A stretch of DNA of 64,000 nucleotides. Source: CAVPXC01 sp963709505 (GTDB lineage: Bacteria > Chloroflexota > Anaerolineae > JAAEKA01). The DNA is taken from positions 1 to 64,000 of the forward strand of contig CAVPXC010000024.1 of the NCBI GenBank assembly GCA_963709505.1. The letters run 5' to 3'. The notes beneath the pieces are model-generated. The model had not been told where the DNA came from. It made no database searches and saw only the letters and a program-made list of their open reading frames with translations. Each line of letters starts with the position of its first letter. The stretch's first letter is position 1. The translations under genes were made by a program, and so were the position numbers. Below, piece after piece: positions 26,156 through 34,414 of this stretch.

Positions 26156-27022
26156 TTACTGTGGACCCGCAGCAGATGCCAGCCATAGGCCGTTGTGCGA
26201 CGGATCGCGCAGAAACCAGCCGTTCTGAAGCGGCTCGATAGAGATTCGACCCCTTTCTAGCCGGTCCAGTAAACTCGCCAGGGAGGGAGAGTCCGGCAGC
26301 AGGATGGTAAAATAGCGCAACCCAGCCGTGCCGGATGGCTGCGGCGGTGCGCCAGCCCCCGCCCACGTGTTCAAGCCCAGATGGTGGTGGTACCCGCCCG
26401 CCGAAACAAACAGTGCGCCCGGATAGCCACGCTGCATGACGTCAAACCCCAGCACGCCGCAGTAGAACTCCTCAACCTGCCGCAAGTCTGCCACATGCAG
26501 GTGGACGTGCCCCATGGTTGTGCCGGCCGGCAGGCCAGCCCACGGCCGGTCATCCTGCGCCAACTCGCCCAGTAGGCCGTCGATATCCAGCGGGTCTGTA
26601 GCCATTTGCACCTGACCGGTGCGATAGGGCCATTCCGTACGCGGCCGGTCGCGGTAGATCTCGATCCCGTTACCGTCGGGGTCGGCCAGGTAGAGGGCCT
26701 CACTGACCAGGTGATCGGCCGCACCTTGCAGCGGCCAGCGGGCCTCGGCCAGGTGGCGCAGCGAGCGCGCCAGGTCCAGGCGCGAAGGCAGCAGAATAGC
26801 GAAGTGATAGAGTCCGGTGGTGCGCAGCGGCTTGGGCCGGGCGCCGGGCAGCTCAACCAGGTCCAGCAGCGCATCCCCGCCGGCCCCAAGAAGCGCCACG
26901 CGGTCCTCGCGTTGGATCAACATGAAGCCCAGCGTGTTCATGTAGAAGCGCAAGGACTGGTCGAGATCGGACACAGTCAGCGCAACGGGGCCAATTTTGG
27001 TCTCGGGTGGTAGAATGTTCAT
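26156..27022 (-). CDS. Two-domain VOC (glyoxalase/dioxygenase) protein, CatE-like
   Basis: A 288-residue protein with two vicinal-oxygen-chelate units: PVALTVSDLDQSLRFYMNTL, YHFAILLPSR and GNGIEIYRDRP in the first, GHVHLHVADLRQVEEFYCGV and YHHHLGLNTW in the second. The arrangement matches CatE/YwbC-type catechol 2,3-dioxygenases. The last Glu position of the second unit reads NGLWL, so the metal site must use other residues or be weaker. The start at 27022 has AGGAAA at good spacing. It is convergent with the HEAT gene, with 18 nt between stops. Confidence 0.8.
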   Translation of the reverse strand: MNILPPETKIGPVALTVSDLDQSLRFYMNTLGFMLIQREDRVALLGAGGDALLDLVELPGARPKPLRTTGLYHFAILLPSRLDLARSLRHLAEARWPLQGAADHLVSEALYLADPDGNGIEIYRDRPRTEWPYRTGQVQMATDPLDIDGLLGELAQDDRPWAGLPAGTTMGHVHLHVADLRQVEEFYCGVLGFDVMQRGYPGALFVSAGGYHHHLGLNTWAGAGAPPQPSGTAGLRYFTILLPDSPSLASLLDRLERGRISIEPLQNGWFLRDPSHNGLWLASAAGPQ

Positions 27023-27173
27023 TGGATTTCCTGCTCTCAGGCCGAAGGGATTAGTCGTTCGACCGTCAGCATAATCAAATCCGTGCAAAAGTCAATCTAC
27101 CAGCAAATGCAGTTGCGTGCGACCTGATAGGGGTTTGTTTAGTCCTGCCGGGGCCTGCTTTGCGCGTGGACGG

Positions 27174-27202
27174 TTGAGCATTTCGGTGAGTTATGGTATA
27201 CT
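27174..27202 (+). promoter_or_regulatory. Promoter of the nucleotidyltransferase pair
   Basis: TTGAGC (27174-27179), 17 bp, TATACT (27197-27202), preceded by TGG as in other extended -10 promoters of this window. Confidence 0.7.
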
Positions 27203-27278
27203 GTACTCAAGCGATACGCTAAGACAAGACACAAATAGACTGATCGGTTTTAGATACCATGACCATTCTCCAGGAGCG

Positions 27279-27560
27279 ATGATTTTGGCTGATCCGGTAA
27301 CCATTAGAGAAGTATTGGAAGGATATCGGTACTTCAATGCTTGGGAGCTGCAGAAACAAAATGAAGAACTGCCAAAGCTGACCATCGAGGAAAGCCTGAG
27401 ACAGTTCTTCGAACTATGCGCTGTCGCACGCAAGCTCGCGCCCGATGCAGAGCAGATCTTCTTGGCAGACAAGAAAGCTGATTGGATTGCTCGTCATGAA
27501 CGTATGAAGCAAGCAGCACGAGTGATGTCCAATGGAAGCCCAATTACAAGCCCTCGGTGA
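27279..27560 (+). CDS. Small partner of nucleotidyltransferase (antitoxin-like)
   Basis: A 93-residue helical, charged protein (VTIREVLEGYRYFNAWELQK near the start). It overlaps the following nucleotidyltransferase by 29 nt, the geometry of two-gene toxin-antitoxin or MNT/HEPN-like modules. AGGAG lies only 2 nt before the ATG, an unusually short spacing; a 7-codon reading frame just upstream ends on the same bases (ATGA) and may couple translation. The family is not recognised with certainty. Confidence 0.65.
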   Translation: MILADPVTIREVLEGYRYFNAWELQKQNEELPKLTIEESLRQFFELCAVARKLAPDAEQIFLADKKADWIARHERMKQAARVMSNGSPITSPR

Positions 27561-28101
27561 GATCAGGAGTTTTCTCAATCAGCATGCCATTCCCCACGTA
27601 GTCATTGGAGGTCTGGCCAATGCGGTATGGGGTCGGTCGAGAGCTACCCTCGATGCTGATCTCAAGGTCATTATCGGCGATCGGAGCATCGCGGACTTCG
27701 TCCAACTGGTCAGTACAAGTTTTGTGTTCCGCGTACCTGACCCCATGGCATTTGCTCGCAAAACGTACGTCCTGCCGATTTTAGCTTCTAACCGCATAGG
27801 AATCGATTTAGGATTGAGTTTTCTGCCGTACGAGACGGAGGCGATTGACCGTGCCATAATGATAGACTACGAGGGTGTCGCGTTTCCAGTGTGCACCCCG
27901 GAGGACCTGATCATACATAAGGCAATCTCAGAGCGGGAGAAAGATTGGATGGATGTCGAAGGAATTCTTGCTCGCCAAAGAGAAAATCTGGACCAGACCT
28001 ACATCATGGCTTGGCTTCGCCAGTTTGCAGATGCGCTAGAACGATTAAGCTTGGTAGAACGCTACGAATTGGCCTGTCGTCAAGCCGGGATTGTGATTTG
28101 A
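27532..28101 (+). CDS. AbiEii/MNT-like nucleotidyltransferase
   Basis: A 189-residue protein with the nucleotidyltransferase core GGLANAVWGRSRATLDADLK: GG followed by DAD as the metal-binding pair, then CTPEDLIIHKAISEREKDWM, the C-terminal block of the AbiEii/DUF1814-like group. These enzymes nucleotidylate targets such as tRNA or proteins, often as toxins or within defence modules. It overlaps its small partner gene, and the two are read from the promoter at 27174-27202. Confidence 0.8.
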   Translation: MEAQLQALGEIRSFLNQHAIPHVVIGGLANAVWGRSRATLDADLKVIIGDRSIADFVQLVSTSFVFRVPDPMAFARKTYVLPILASNRIGIDLGLSFLPYETEAIDRAIMIDYEGVAFPVCTPEDLIIHKAISEREKDWMDVEGILARQRENLDQTYIMAWLRQFADALERLSLVERYELACRQAGIVI

Positions 28102-28116
28102 TTTACCGGCCTCCAA

Positions 28117-28145
28117 TTGGCCAGAATGAACGCTGGGTATATAAT
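28117..28145 (+). promoter_or_regulatory. Promoter upstream of the TIGR03960 radical SAM gene
   Basis: TTGGCC (28117-28122), 17 bp, TATAAT (28140-28145), about 100 nt before the ATG at 28251. Confidence 0.65.
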
Positions 28146-28250
28146 TGCTATCTCGCCTGGCTTTATGCCGGGCGATTCTATCTGCGGGTACGAACCCCGC
28201 CCTGGACATGACGTAATCTGTCGGCCAGGCACAACGAGTAGGAGCGACAA

Positions 28251-30330
28251 ATGAACCCACGATTATCTCCCGCTGCAATTGAGCACTTTTCTCGAACGCG
28301 TGCTGCTGCGCGTTCAAAGTCCGTCTCGCTACACTGGCGGCGAATGGAACTCCATTGTCAAGGATTGGGACGTCACCCCTCACCGCGTCGCGCTTGCCTT
28401 TCCCGACATCTACGACCTGGGCATGAGCAACCTAGGGTTGGCCATCTTGTACGACCTGATCAACAAACGGCCCGACATGCTGGCCGAGCGCGTCTACGCG
28501 CCCTGGCTCGACATGGAAGCCGAGCTGCGCGCAGCCGATGTGCCGCTCTATGGCCTGGAAACCCATCACGCCCTGGCCGGCTTCGACGTGATCGGCTTCA
28601 GCCTGCCCTACGAGCAGCTCTACACCAACGTGCTCAACATGCTGGACCTGGCCGGCCTGCCCTTGCGCGCGGCCGATCGCAGCGCCGAGCACCCGCTGAT
28701 CCTCGCCGGCGGCAGCGGCTGCTACAACCCCGAGCCCATGTCGGCGTTTTTCGATGCAATGGTAATCGGCGAGGGCGAAGAAGTGATCTTTGAGGTGGTG
28801 GAGGCGTACGCGGGGTGGAAAGCAGAGTGTCAGAGGTCAGAGGTCAGAGGGACAGATACTCGCTCCGCGCATCACGCTCCACCCTCCACCCTCCACCCTC
28901 CACGCCGAGGCCTATGGCGACGCCTTGCGCAAATCCGCGGCGTATACGTGCCTCACCTGTACGCTGCGAGTTACCACCCTGATGGCATTCTGGCCCAGAT
29001 CGTGCCAATCGACGACGCGGCCCCGCCTACGGTGATCAAACGCATATTGCCCGTGATGCCGCCGCCAACCACGGATTTCATCGTGCCGTTTCTCGACACC
29101 GTGCACAACAGGGCGGCAATCGAAATCCAGCGCGGCTGCACGCGCGGCTGCCGCTTCTGCCAGGCCGGAATGATCTTCCGTCCGGTGCGCGAGCGGCCGG
29201 TGCAGGAGGTGCTCGACGCAGTGGACCGCATCATCGAGGCCACCGGCTTCGAGGAGATCGGTCTGCTCAGCCTGAGTTCGAGTGACTACGGCCACGTGGG
29301 CGAATTGGTCGAGGCGATCATGGCCAAGCACGGCGACAAGAAGCTCAGCGTCGGCCTGCCCAGCCTGCGCATCGAGTCCTTTTCGGTTGAGCTGATGGGG
29401 CACCTGCAAAAGGGCCGGCGGCGCAGCGGTTTCACCTTCGCACCCGAGGCCGCCACCGATCGCCTGCGCGACGTCATCAACAAGCCCATCGCCACCGAAG
29501 ACCTGCTGCGCACCGCAGAGCAGGTCTACAGCCGCGGCTGGACCAGCATCAAGCTCTATTTCATGATCGGCCACCCGACGCAGACACTAGAAGACGTGGA
29601 CGCCATCGCCGACCTGGCGCAACAGGTGCTTCGGATCGGCCGGAGTCACGTCGGCGGCAAGGCGAAAGTGCGTGTGGGCGTCAGCACGTTGGTTCCCAAG
29701 CCGCATACACCGTTCCAATGGGTGCCGGTCGAGTCCGAGACGACGCTGAACGAGCAGATCGCCCGACTCCAGCAGAAGCTGCGAGGCAGGGGCCTGGAGT
29801 TCAGTTGGAACTCGCCCAAGGACACCTTGGTCGAGGCGTTTTTGACCCGCGGCGACCGGCGGCTGTCAGACGTGATCGAACGAGCCTGGCGGCTGGGTGC
29901 GAAGTTCGACGCGTGGCAGGATCAGGCGCGCTACGACGCATGGAGGGAGGCATTTGCTGAGTTTGGCCTGGACCCGGAGTGGTATGCCCGTCGTGAGCGC
30001 AAGATCGACGAAGTCTTGCCCTGGGAGCACATTAGCGCCGGCGTGAGCAAGGAATTCCTGACGCTGGACTACATGAACTCGCTCAAGGGCGCAGTGGTGG
30101 ACGATTGCCGCGAGCACTGCTTCTCCTGCGGCATCCTTGGCCTGTTCAAGCACGATCGACGCAACGTGCCCGACGATGCTTGGGGCTGTCCGGCGCTCGG
30201 ACGCGGCAAGCAGCGCCAGCCGGTCGATGTCAAGCCGGTACCGCTGTACTTCAATGAGGAGATGGCGCCGGAGATGGTTCCGCAATTCGGCCCGCGTGTG
30301 CCGCAGCGTGCGGGGCTGCACACAAAGTGA
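28251..30330 (+). CDS. B12-binding radical SAM protein, TIGR03960 family, frameshifted
   Basis: About 692 residues. An N-terminal cobalamin-binding-like region (DIYDLGMSNLGLAILYDLIN, GSGCYNPEPM) is followed by a radical SAM core with RGCTRGCRFCQAG (CxxxCxxC) and by a C-terminal part with CREHCFSCGIL. Family members stand next to TIGR03936/DUF2344 and RNase G and are thought to act on RNA or ribosome-linked substrates; the reaction is unknown. The ATG at 28251 has AGGAG at 6-7 nt but is out of frame with the body. Removing one T from TTTT at 28287-28290 restores IEHFLERVLLRVQSPSRY. An in-frame block of repeat DNA is inserted at about 28826-28910. Confidence 0.85.
28826..28910 (+). repeat. Word-type repeat inside the radical SAM coding sequence
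   Basis: GTCAGAGGTCAGAGGTCAGA followed by CACCCTCCACCCTCCACCCT, with TGGAGG/GGGTGG words just upstream. It encodes a Ser/Thr/His/Pro-rich stretch between two conserved blocks and is in frame. Elsewhere in the window this kind of sequence is intergenic. Confidence 0.75.
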
Positions 30331-30336
30331 AGCCAC

Positions 30337-30468
30337 AGACCGGTCCGGTTGCGGAAAACCGGACCGGTCTTGATACTCGATAGTTTGAATTGGTCCAGTT
30401 TTCCGCAACCGGACCGATCTTGATACTCGATAGTTTGGATCGGTCCAGTTTTCCGCAACTGGACCGAT
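30337..30468. repeat. Constant-loop hairpins, copy B: one plus two 50-nt tandem units
   Basis: First hairpin 30337-30370: 14-bp stem AGACCGGTCCGGTT with loop GCGGAA. It is followed by two 50-nt tandem units (30369-30418 and 30419-30468, beginning CTTGATACTCGATAGTTT), each with a hairpin whose loop is TTCCGC, the same loop on the other strand. In the second unit the 13-bp stem GATCGGTCCAGTT is perfect. The array lies between the radical SAM and CAX genes. Confidence 0.9.
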
Positions 30469-30503
30469 CTTGGCACATGAATTAAGGTCACCCAGGAGGC
30501 CCC

Positions 30504-31566
30504 ATGCGCATCATTCATTTCTTGCTGATCTTCTTGCCAGTCGCGATCCTTGCGGAGCTGCTGCACTGGCCCCCGCTAGTGATCTTTGGCGCCTCCGCGC
30601 TGGCGGTAGTCCCGCTGGCCGGGCTGCTTGGCGAAGCCACCGAAGTGCTGGCCGAAAAGATTGGCCCGCGGATGGGCGGATTGCTCAACGCCACCCTCGG
30701 GAACGCCGCCGAACTGATCATTACCATCATCGCAATCCGGGCCGGCCAGCTCGAGCTGGTCAAAGCATCCCTGATCGGCTCGGTGCTGGGTAATATCTTG
30801 CTGGTGCTGGGTTTCAGCATCCTGCTCGGCGGTCTCAAGCACGGTATCCAGCGCTTCGACCGGGCCAATGCAGGCATGGACGCCACGATGCTGATCCTGG
30901 CGGTGATCGCCATCAGCGTTCCTTCGATCTTCAACGCCGCGATCGAGCCAGATAAGCTCAAGGTCGAAGAGCTGAGTGTGACTACAGCTGTTGTTATGCT
31001 TGGCGTCTACGTCTTGTCGATCGTCTACATGCTCCGTTCGAAAACCCCTGAGACGGAGGTAGGCCCAACCGTTCAACCTTCCCACACGGCGCCTCACTGG
31101 AGTTCCAAGGTTGCCCTGGGTGTCTTGGCGGCATCGGTCGTCGGCATTGCGATCATGAGCGAGTTCCTTGTCGGGTCAATCGAGCCAGTCACGGAGACGC
31201 TTGGGACTTAGCGCGTTCTTCGTAGGCATTATCATCATCCCGCTGATCGGCAACGTCGCCGAACACCTGGTGGCGGTGCAAGTGGCCCTCAAGAACCAAA
31301 TGGACCTAAGCTTAACCATCGCCAACGGCTCGAGCCTACAAATCGCTTTGTTTGTGGCGCCAGTCTTAGTGTTCGTCTCGCTGTTGTTGGGCAACCCGCT
31401 GACGCTCGAGTTTAACAGCTTCGAGCTGATTGCGCTCACGGCCTCAGCAGCCATCGCTGCGTTCATCTCAGTGGACGGAAAGTCCAATTGGCTAGAGGGT
31501 GCGATGCTGCTGGCGGTGTACCTGATTCTGGGGCTGGCGTTCTTCTTCTTGCCGAGTCTGGTGTAG
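30504..31566 (+). CDS. CAX-type Ca2+/H+ antiporter, frameshifted
   Basis: About 353 residues after repair, with some eleven membrane segments and the two CAX signature repeats: GLLNATLGNAAELIITIIAI in the first half and GNVAEHLVAVQVALKNQMDL followed by NGSSLQIALFVAP in the second. It exchanges cytosolic Ca2+ (or another cation) for protons. The halves are separated by one extra G at about 31203 (GGG for GG); removing it gives TETLGLSAFFVGIIIIPL. An AGGAGG-like site precedes the ATG at 30504. It separates two genes (TIGR03960 and DUF2344) that are usually adjacent or fused. Confidence 0.85.
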
Positions 31567-31705
31567 GACGGGATGCTAAGATATCACAGCGAATGGAACA
31601 ACGAATGGAAATCTCAGAATTTGGACAACTTATTCTGCGGCGCCTCCTTGGGTAAGAATTACAGCGAAGGATGAGACGTCTAACATAGGACGAAGGACAG
31701 ATGCC

Positions 31706-32377
31706 GTGACCACCAGCCTAGCACCAAGCGAGTTAACCCAGACAGAGAAGCCGGTCAGCCCGCAACAGGTTCAGCGTTTGCGCTTGATCTTTAGCCAGCA
31801 AGGCGTGCTACGCTACGTCGGCCATCTCGACCTGGTTCGCAGCTGGGAGCGGGCGCTGCGGAGGGCTGGTGTTCCCCTCGCGTATTCTGAGGGCTTCAAC
31901 CCACAGCCGAGGGTGTTCTTTGCCGCCGCGTTACCACTCGGTGCGACCGGACAGCGTGAGCTGGTGGACGTCATTCTGACGGAACCAATGGCGCCGGACG
32001 CGTTCCTGGCAAAAGTCAACCCACAGTTGCCGGTGGGACTCACCCTCATCGACGCGAGCGAAGCGCCGCTGAAGACGCCGGCCCTGCAGAGCCTGATGCG
32101 GGCCAGCGCCTGGCAAGTAGAGGTCGAACACGACGATTCGCGACAGGCCCTGGCGCAGCGGATAGACGCCTTCCTGGCTGAGGAGGTTGTCGCTAGCAGC
32201 CGTACCCGCAAAGGACAGGCGTTGACCTATGATTTGCGGGCGCTGGTGCTCGCTCTGCACTACGAAGGCCAACCAGAGCCTGGCTGGCATCGATTGACCA
32301 TGGTGTTGCGCAGCGAGCCCAATGCCACCGGCCGGCCCGATGCCGTCTTAAGGGCCTTAGGGCTTGGCGACGGCTAA
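31706..32377 (+). CDS. TIGR03936/DUF2344 radical-SAM-linked protein
   Basis: A 223-residue protein whose core RLIFSQQGVLRYVGHLDLVR, RRAGVPLAYSEGFNPQPRVF and ALPLGATGQRELVDV is the hallmark of DUF2344. In many bacteria this domain is fused to, or encoded directly after, the TIGR03960 radical SAM protein and precedes RNase E/G and L21. Here RNase G is absent and L21 follows directly. The start is a GTG at 31706 with AAGGA 9 nt upstream. Function unknown; a role in RNA or ribosome modification is inferred from gene neighbourhood. Confidence 0.85.
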   Translation: MTTSLAPSELTQTEKPVSPQQVQRLRLIFSQQGVLRYVGHLDLVRSWERALRRAGVPLAYSEGFNPQPRVFFAAALPLGATGQRELVDVILTEPMAPDAFLAKVNPQLPVGLTLIDASEAPLKTPALQSLMRASAWQVEVEHDDSRQALAQRIDAFLAEEVVASSRTRKGQALTYDLRALVLALHYEGQPEPGWHRLTMVLRSEPNATGRPDAVLRALGLGDG

Positions 32378-32447
32378 CGCCCATATCGACAGGCTGGGGT
32401 GCACCTTCGCCGAAACGTCCTAACCCGACGCCCAGCAGTCCTGGTTT

Positions 32448-32475
32448 TTGACAGACGCCGGAATCTCGTTATAAT
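32448..32475 (+). promoter_or_regulatory. Consensus promoter of the ribosomal protein operon
   Basis: TTGACA (32448-32453), 16 bp, TATAAT (32470-32475): exact consensus in both boxes, as expected for a strongly expressed L21-L27-L31 operon. Confidence 0.9.
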
Positions 32476-32481
32476 TCCAGT

Positions 32482-32636
32482 GTTGTCTGCCAGGCCTTCA
32501 GTGAGCGGCCTGGTCTTTTATGCCTTACCGAGGTCGATTTTTATCAGGTTAGTGCAAACGCACTGCCTGACAAGCCTGACCGGGGTCGCTCCCGAAGTGC
32601 CGCTGATGCGGCCGCGATGCCCGGAAGGAGAGAGCG
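32482..32636 (+). promoter_or_regulatory. Long 5' leader of rplU
   Basis: About 155 nt of untranslated leader lie between the expected transcription start and the L21 ATG. It can form an early hairpin (CAGGCC...GGCCTG, 32491-32512). Autoregulatory leaders before rplU are known in other phyla; homology to those was not established here. Confidence 0.4.
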
Positions 32637-32948
32637 ATGTACGCAGTAGTCAAGACAGGCGGCAAGCAGTACCGGGTCGCTCCGGGCGACTATCTGGAGG
32701 TCGAGAAGCTGACCGGCGAGGTCGGCGAAAAGATTACTCTCGACGAAGTTCTGCTGGTGCACGACGGCAGCCAGGCCGTCATCGGCCAGCCGATGGTCCA
32801 GGGCGCGAAGGTACAGGCGACCATCAAAGCTCAGCACAAGAGCGCCAAGGTGATCGTGTTCAAGTACGTGGCCAAAGAGCGCATTCGCCTCAAGAAAGGC
32901 CATCGACAATTGCTGACACGGTTGCTCATCGACGCCATCGAGATGTAG
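32637..32948 (+). CDS. rplU: 50S ribosomal protein L21
   Basis: 103 residues, full length. The family start MYAVVKTGGKQYRVAPGDYL, the central VIGQPMVQGAKVQATI and the C-terminal KAQHKSAKVIVFKYVAKERI and KKGHRQ blocks are all present. L21 binds 23S rRNA near L20. A GGAGAGAG ribosome site precedes the ATG. It is first in the L21-L27-L31 operon. Confidence 0.98.
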   Translation: MYAVVKTGGKQYRVAPGDYLEVEKLTGEVGEKITLDEVLLVHDGSQAVIGQPMVQGAKVQATIKAQHKSAKVIVFKYVAKERIRLKKGHRQLLTRLLIDAIEM

Positions 32949-33048
32949 GACTTGTCCGAGAACGACTTCACACTTTTGCTGGGTCGGAGATCAGCCTTGG
33001 TCGTGAAGCCAATCATGGACAACTACTTAGGAAAGAGGAGACAGAGCT

Positions 33049-33312
33049 ATGGCACACAAAAAAGGTGGCGGTAGCAGCAAGAATGGTCGCGACAGCCAGT
33101 CCCAACGCCTGGGCGTGAAACGATATGACGGGCAGTTTGTTACCGCTGGGTCCATTCTGGTGCGCCAGCGGGGAACCCTATTCCTGGCCGGCAACAACAC
33201 AGGCCTGGGCCGAGATCATACCGTTTTCGCTACCACCGACGGTTTTGTGAAGTTCGAGTTTGTCCGCAAGGACAAGAAACAGATCAGCGTCTATCCTGAG
33301 CGGCCCAGCTAG
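33049..33312 (+). CDS. rpmA: 50S ribosomal protein L27
   Basis: 87 residues with the typical start MAHKKGGGSSKNGRDSQSQR and then LGVKRYDGQFV, GSILVRQRGT and GRDHTVFATTDGFVKFE. The N-terminus of L27 reaches the peptidyl-transferase centre; no Firmicute-type cleavable leader is present. It lies 100 nt after rplU with a GAAAGAGGAG ribosome site. Confidence 0.98.
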   Translation: MAHKKGGGSSKNGRDSQSQRLGVKRYDGQFVTAGSILVRQRGTLFLAGNNTGLGRDHTVFATTDGFVKFEFVRKDKKQISVYPERPS

Positions 33313-33330
33313 CTCATATCGAGGCAAAAG

Positions 33331-33762
33331 ATGAAGCAGAGTATTCATCCCACTTATTACGAAAACGCGCAGGTCACCTGTGCGTGTGGCAATACTTGGA
33401 CGACCGGCTCCACCAAAAAGGTGATCCGCACGGACCTGTGCTCGAACTGCCATCCGTTCTTTACGGGTGAGCAGCGCATCGTGGACACGGCCGGACAGGT
33501 AGACCGTTTTATGCGTCGCCTTCAGCTTGCCGAGGAACGAGCAGCTCAGGCCGCCGTTCAACAGGCCGCCGAAGAGGCCGCTCGCAAGGCTGCCGCCCAG
33601 GCTCGAGCCCGTGGCGAAAGCCCCAAGAAGGCCAGGCAGATCGCCGACAAGGCCGCTGGCGAGGTTATGGCCGAAATGGCCAAGCCCGAAGAAGTGGCCG
33701 AAAAGGTTGTCTTGATCATAGAAGAGCCGGCTTCGGATCTTTCTTCCGAAACCGACCTATAG
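33331..33762 (+). CDS. rpmE: 50S ribosomal protein L31 with long Ala-rich tail
   Basis: 143 residues, about twice the usual length. Residues 1-65 are a zinc-containing L31: ACGNTWTTGSTKKVIRTDLC with CxCG and CSNC cysteines and HPFFTGEQRIVDTAGQVDRF. Residues 70-143 form an extra Ala/Glu/Lys-rich helix (EERAAQAAVQQAAEEAARKA and onward) with an acidic end. Long helical tails on L31 occur in some Chloroflexota; its role is unknown. It follows rpmA by 18 nt and is closed by a terminator. Confidence 0.92.
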   Translation: MKQSIHPTYYENAQVTCACGNTWTTGSTKKVIRTDLCSNCHPFFTGEQRIVDTAGQVDRFMRRLQLAEERAAQAAVQQAAEEAARKAAAQARARGESPKKARQIADKAAGEVMAEMAKPEEVAEKVVLIIEEPASDLSSETDL

Positions 33763-33783
33763 TACCATCACAGTCGAGCACCC

Positions 33784-33814
33784 AAAAGGGGCAGAACCAG
33801 TTTCTGCCCCTTTT
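33784..33814 (+). terminator. Intrinsic terminator of the L21-L27-L31 operon
   Basis: A perfect 13-bp stem (AAAAGGGGCAGAA, 33784-33796 with 33802-33814), 5-nt loop, T-run at the 3' side, 21 nt after the rpmE stop. Confidence 0.9.
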
Positions 33815-33834
33815 GCTTATCCGGCGGAGGAACT

Positions 33835-34414
33835 ATGCCCCTATTTCAGCCCCGCGGCGGGTGGATTGAGGTAATTTGCGGAAGCATGTTTTGCGGCAAG
33901 ACCGAAGAGCTGATTCGACGCGTGCGCCGCGCCGCCATCGCTCGCCAGCACATCCAGGTCTTCAAGCCGGCTATCGACTTCCGGTACGGAATGGATCGCG
34001 TCGCTTCGCACAACGGTTTGGCCTGGGATAGCGAGGCCATCAGCGGCTCGCAGCAGGTCCTACAGGACTTGAAGGCGGAAACAACAGTCGTTGCGATCGA
34101 CGAGGTACAGTTCTTTGATGCTGGGATCGTCGACGTGTGCAATCAACTTGCCCAACGTGGCCTGCGCGTGATCTGCGCTGGGCTGGACCAGGACTTTCGT
34201 GGCGAGCCCTTTGGCCCAATGCCAGCAGCTGATGTCCCAGGCCGAGATCCTCGACAAGCTCCATGCCATCTGTGTGGTCTGCGGCGCGCCGGCGAGCCGC
34301 ACCCAACGGCTGATAGACGGCCAGCCCGCCCGCTACGACGACCCGATCATTGTCATCGGTGCGGCCGAGAAATACGAGGCACGGTGCCGTGACTGCCATC
34401 AGGTGCCTCGCTAA
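33835..34414 (+). CDS. tdk: Thymidine kinase (type II), frameshifted
   Basis: A TK1-type thymidine kinase of about 192 residues after repair. It has P-loop CGSMFCGKTEELIRR, AIDEVQFFD with the catalytic Glu region, GLDQDFRGEPFGPMP, zinc Cys pairs CVVCG and CRDCH, and the lasso segment with APASRTQRL. One extra base at about 34223 splits it after FGPMP; removing it joins QLMSQAEILDKLHAICVVCG exactly. It makes dTMP from thymidine in salvage and complements the two deoxynucleoside kinases at 17-19 kb. The 3' end overlaps the convergent rluD gene by 62 nt. Confidence 0.88.
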
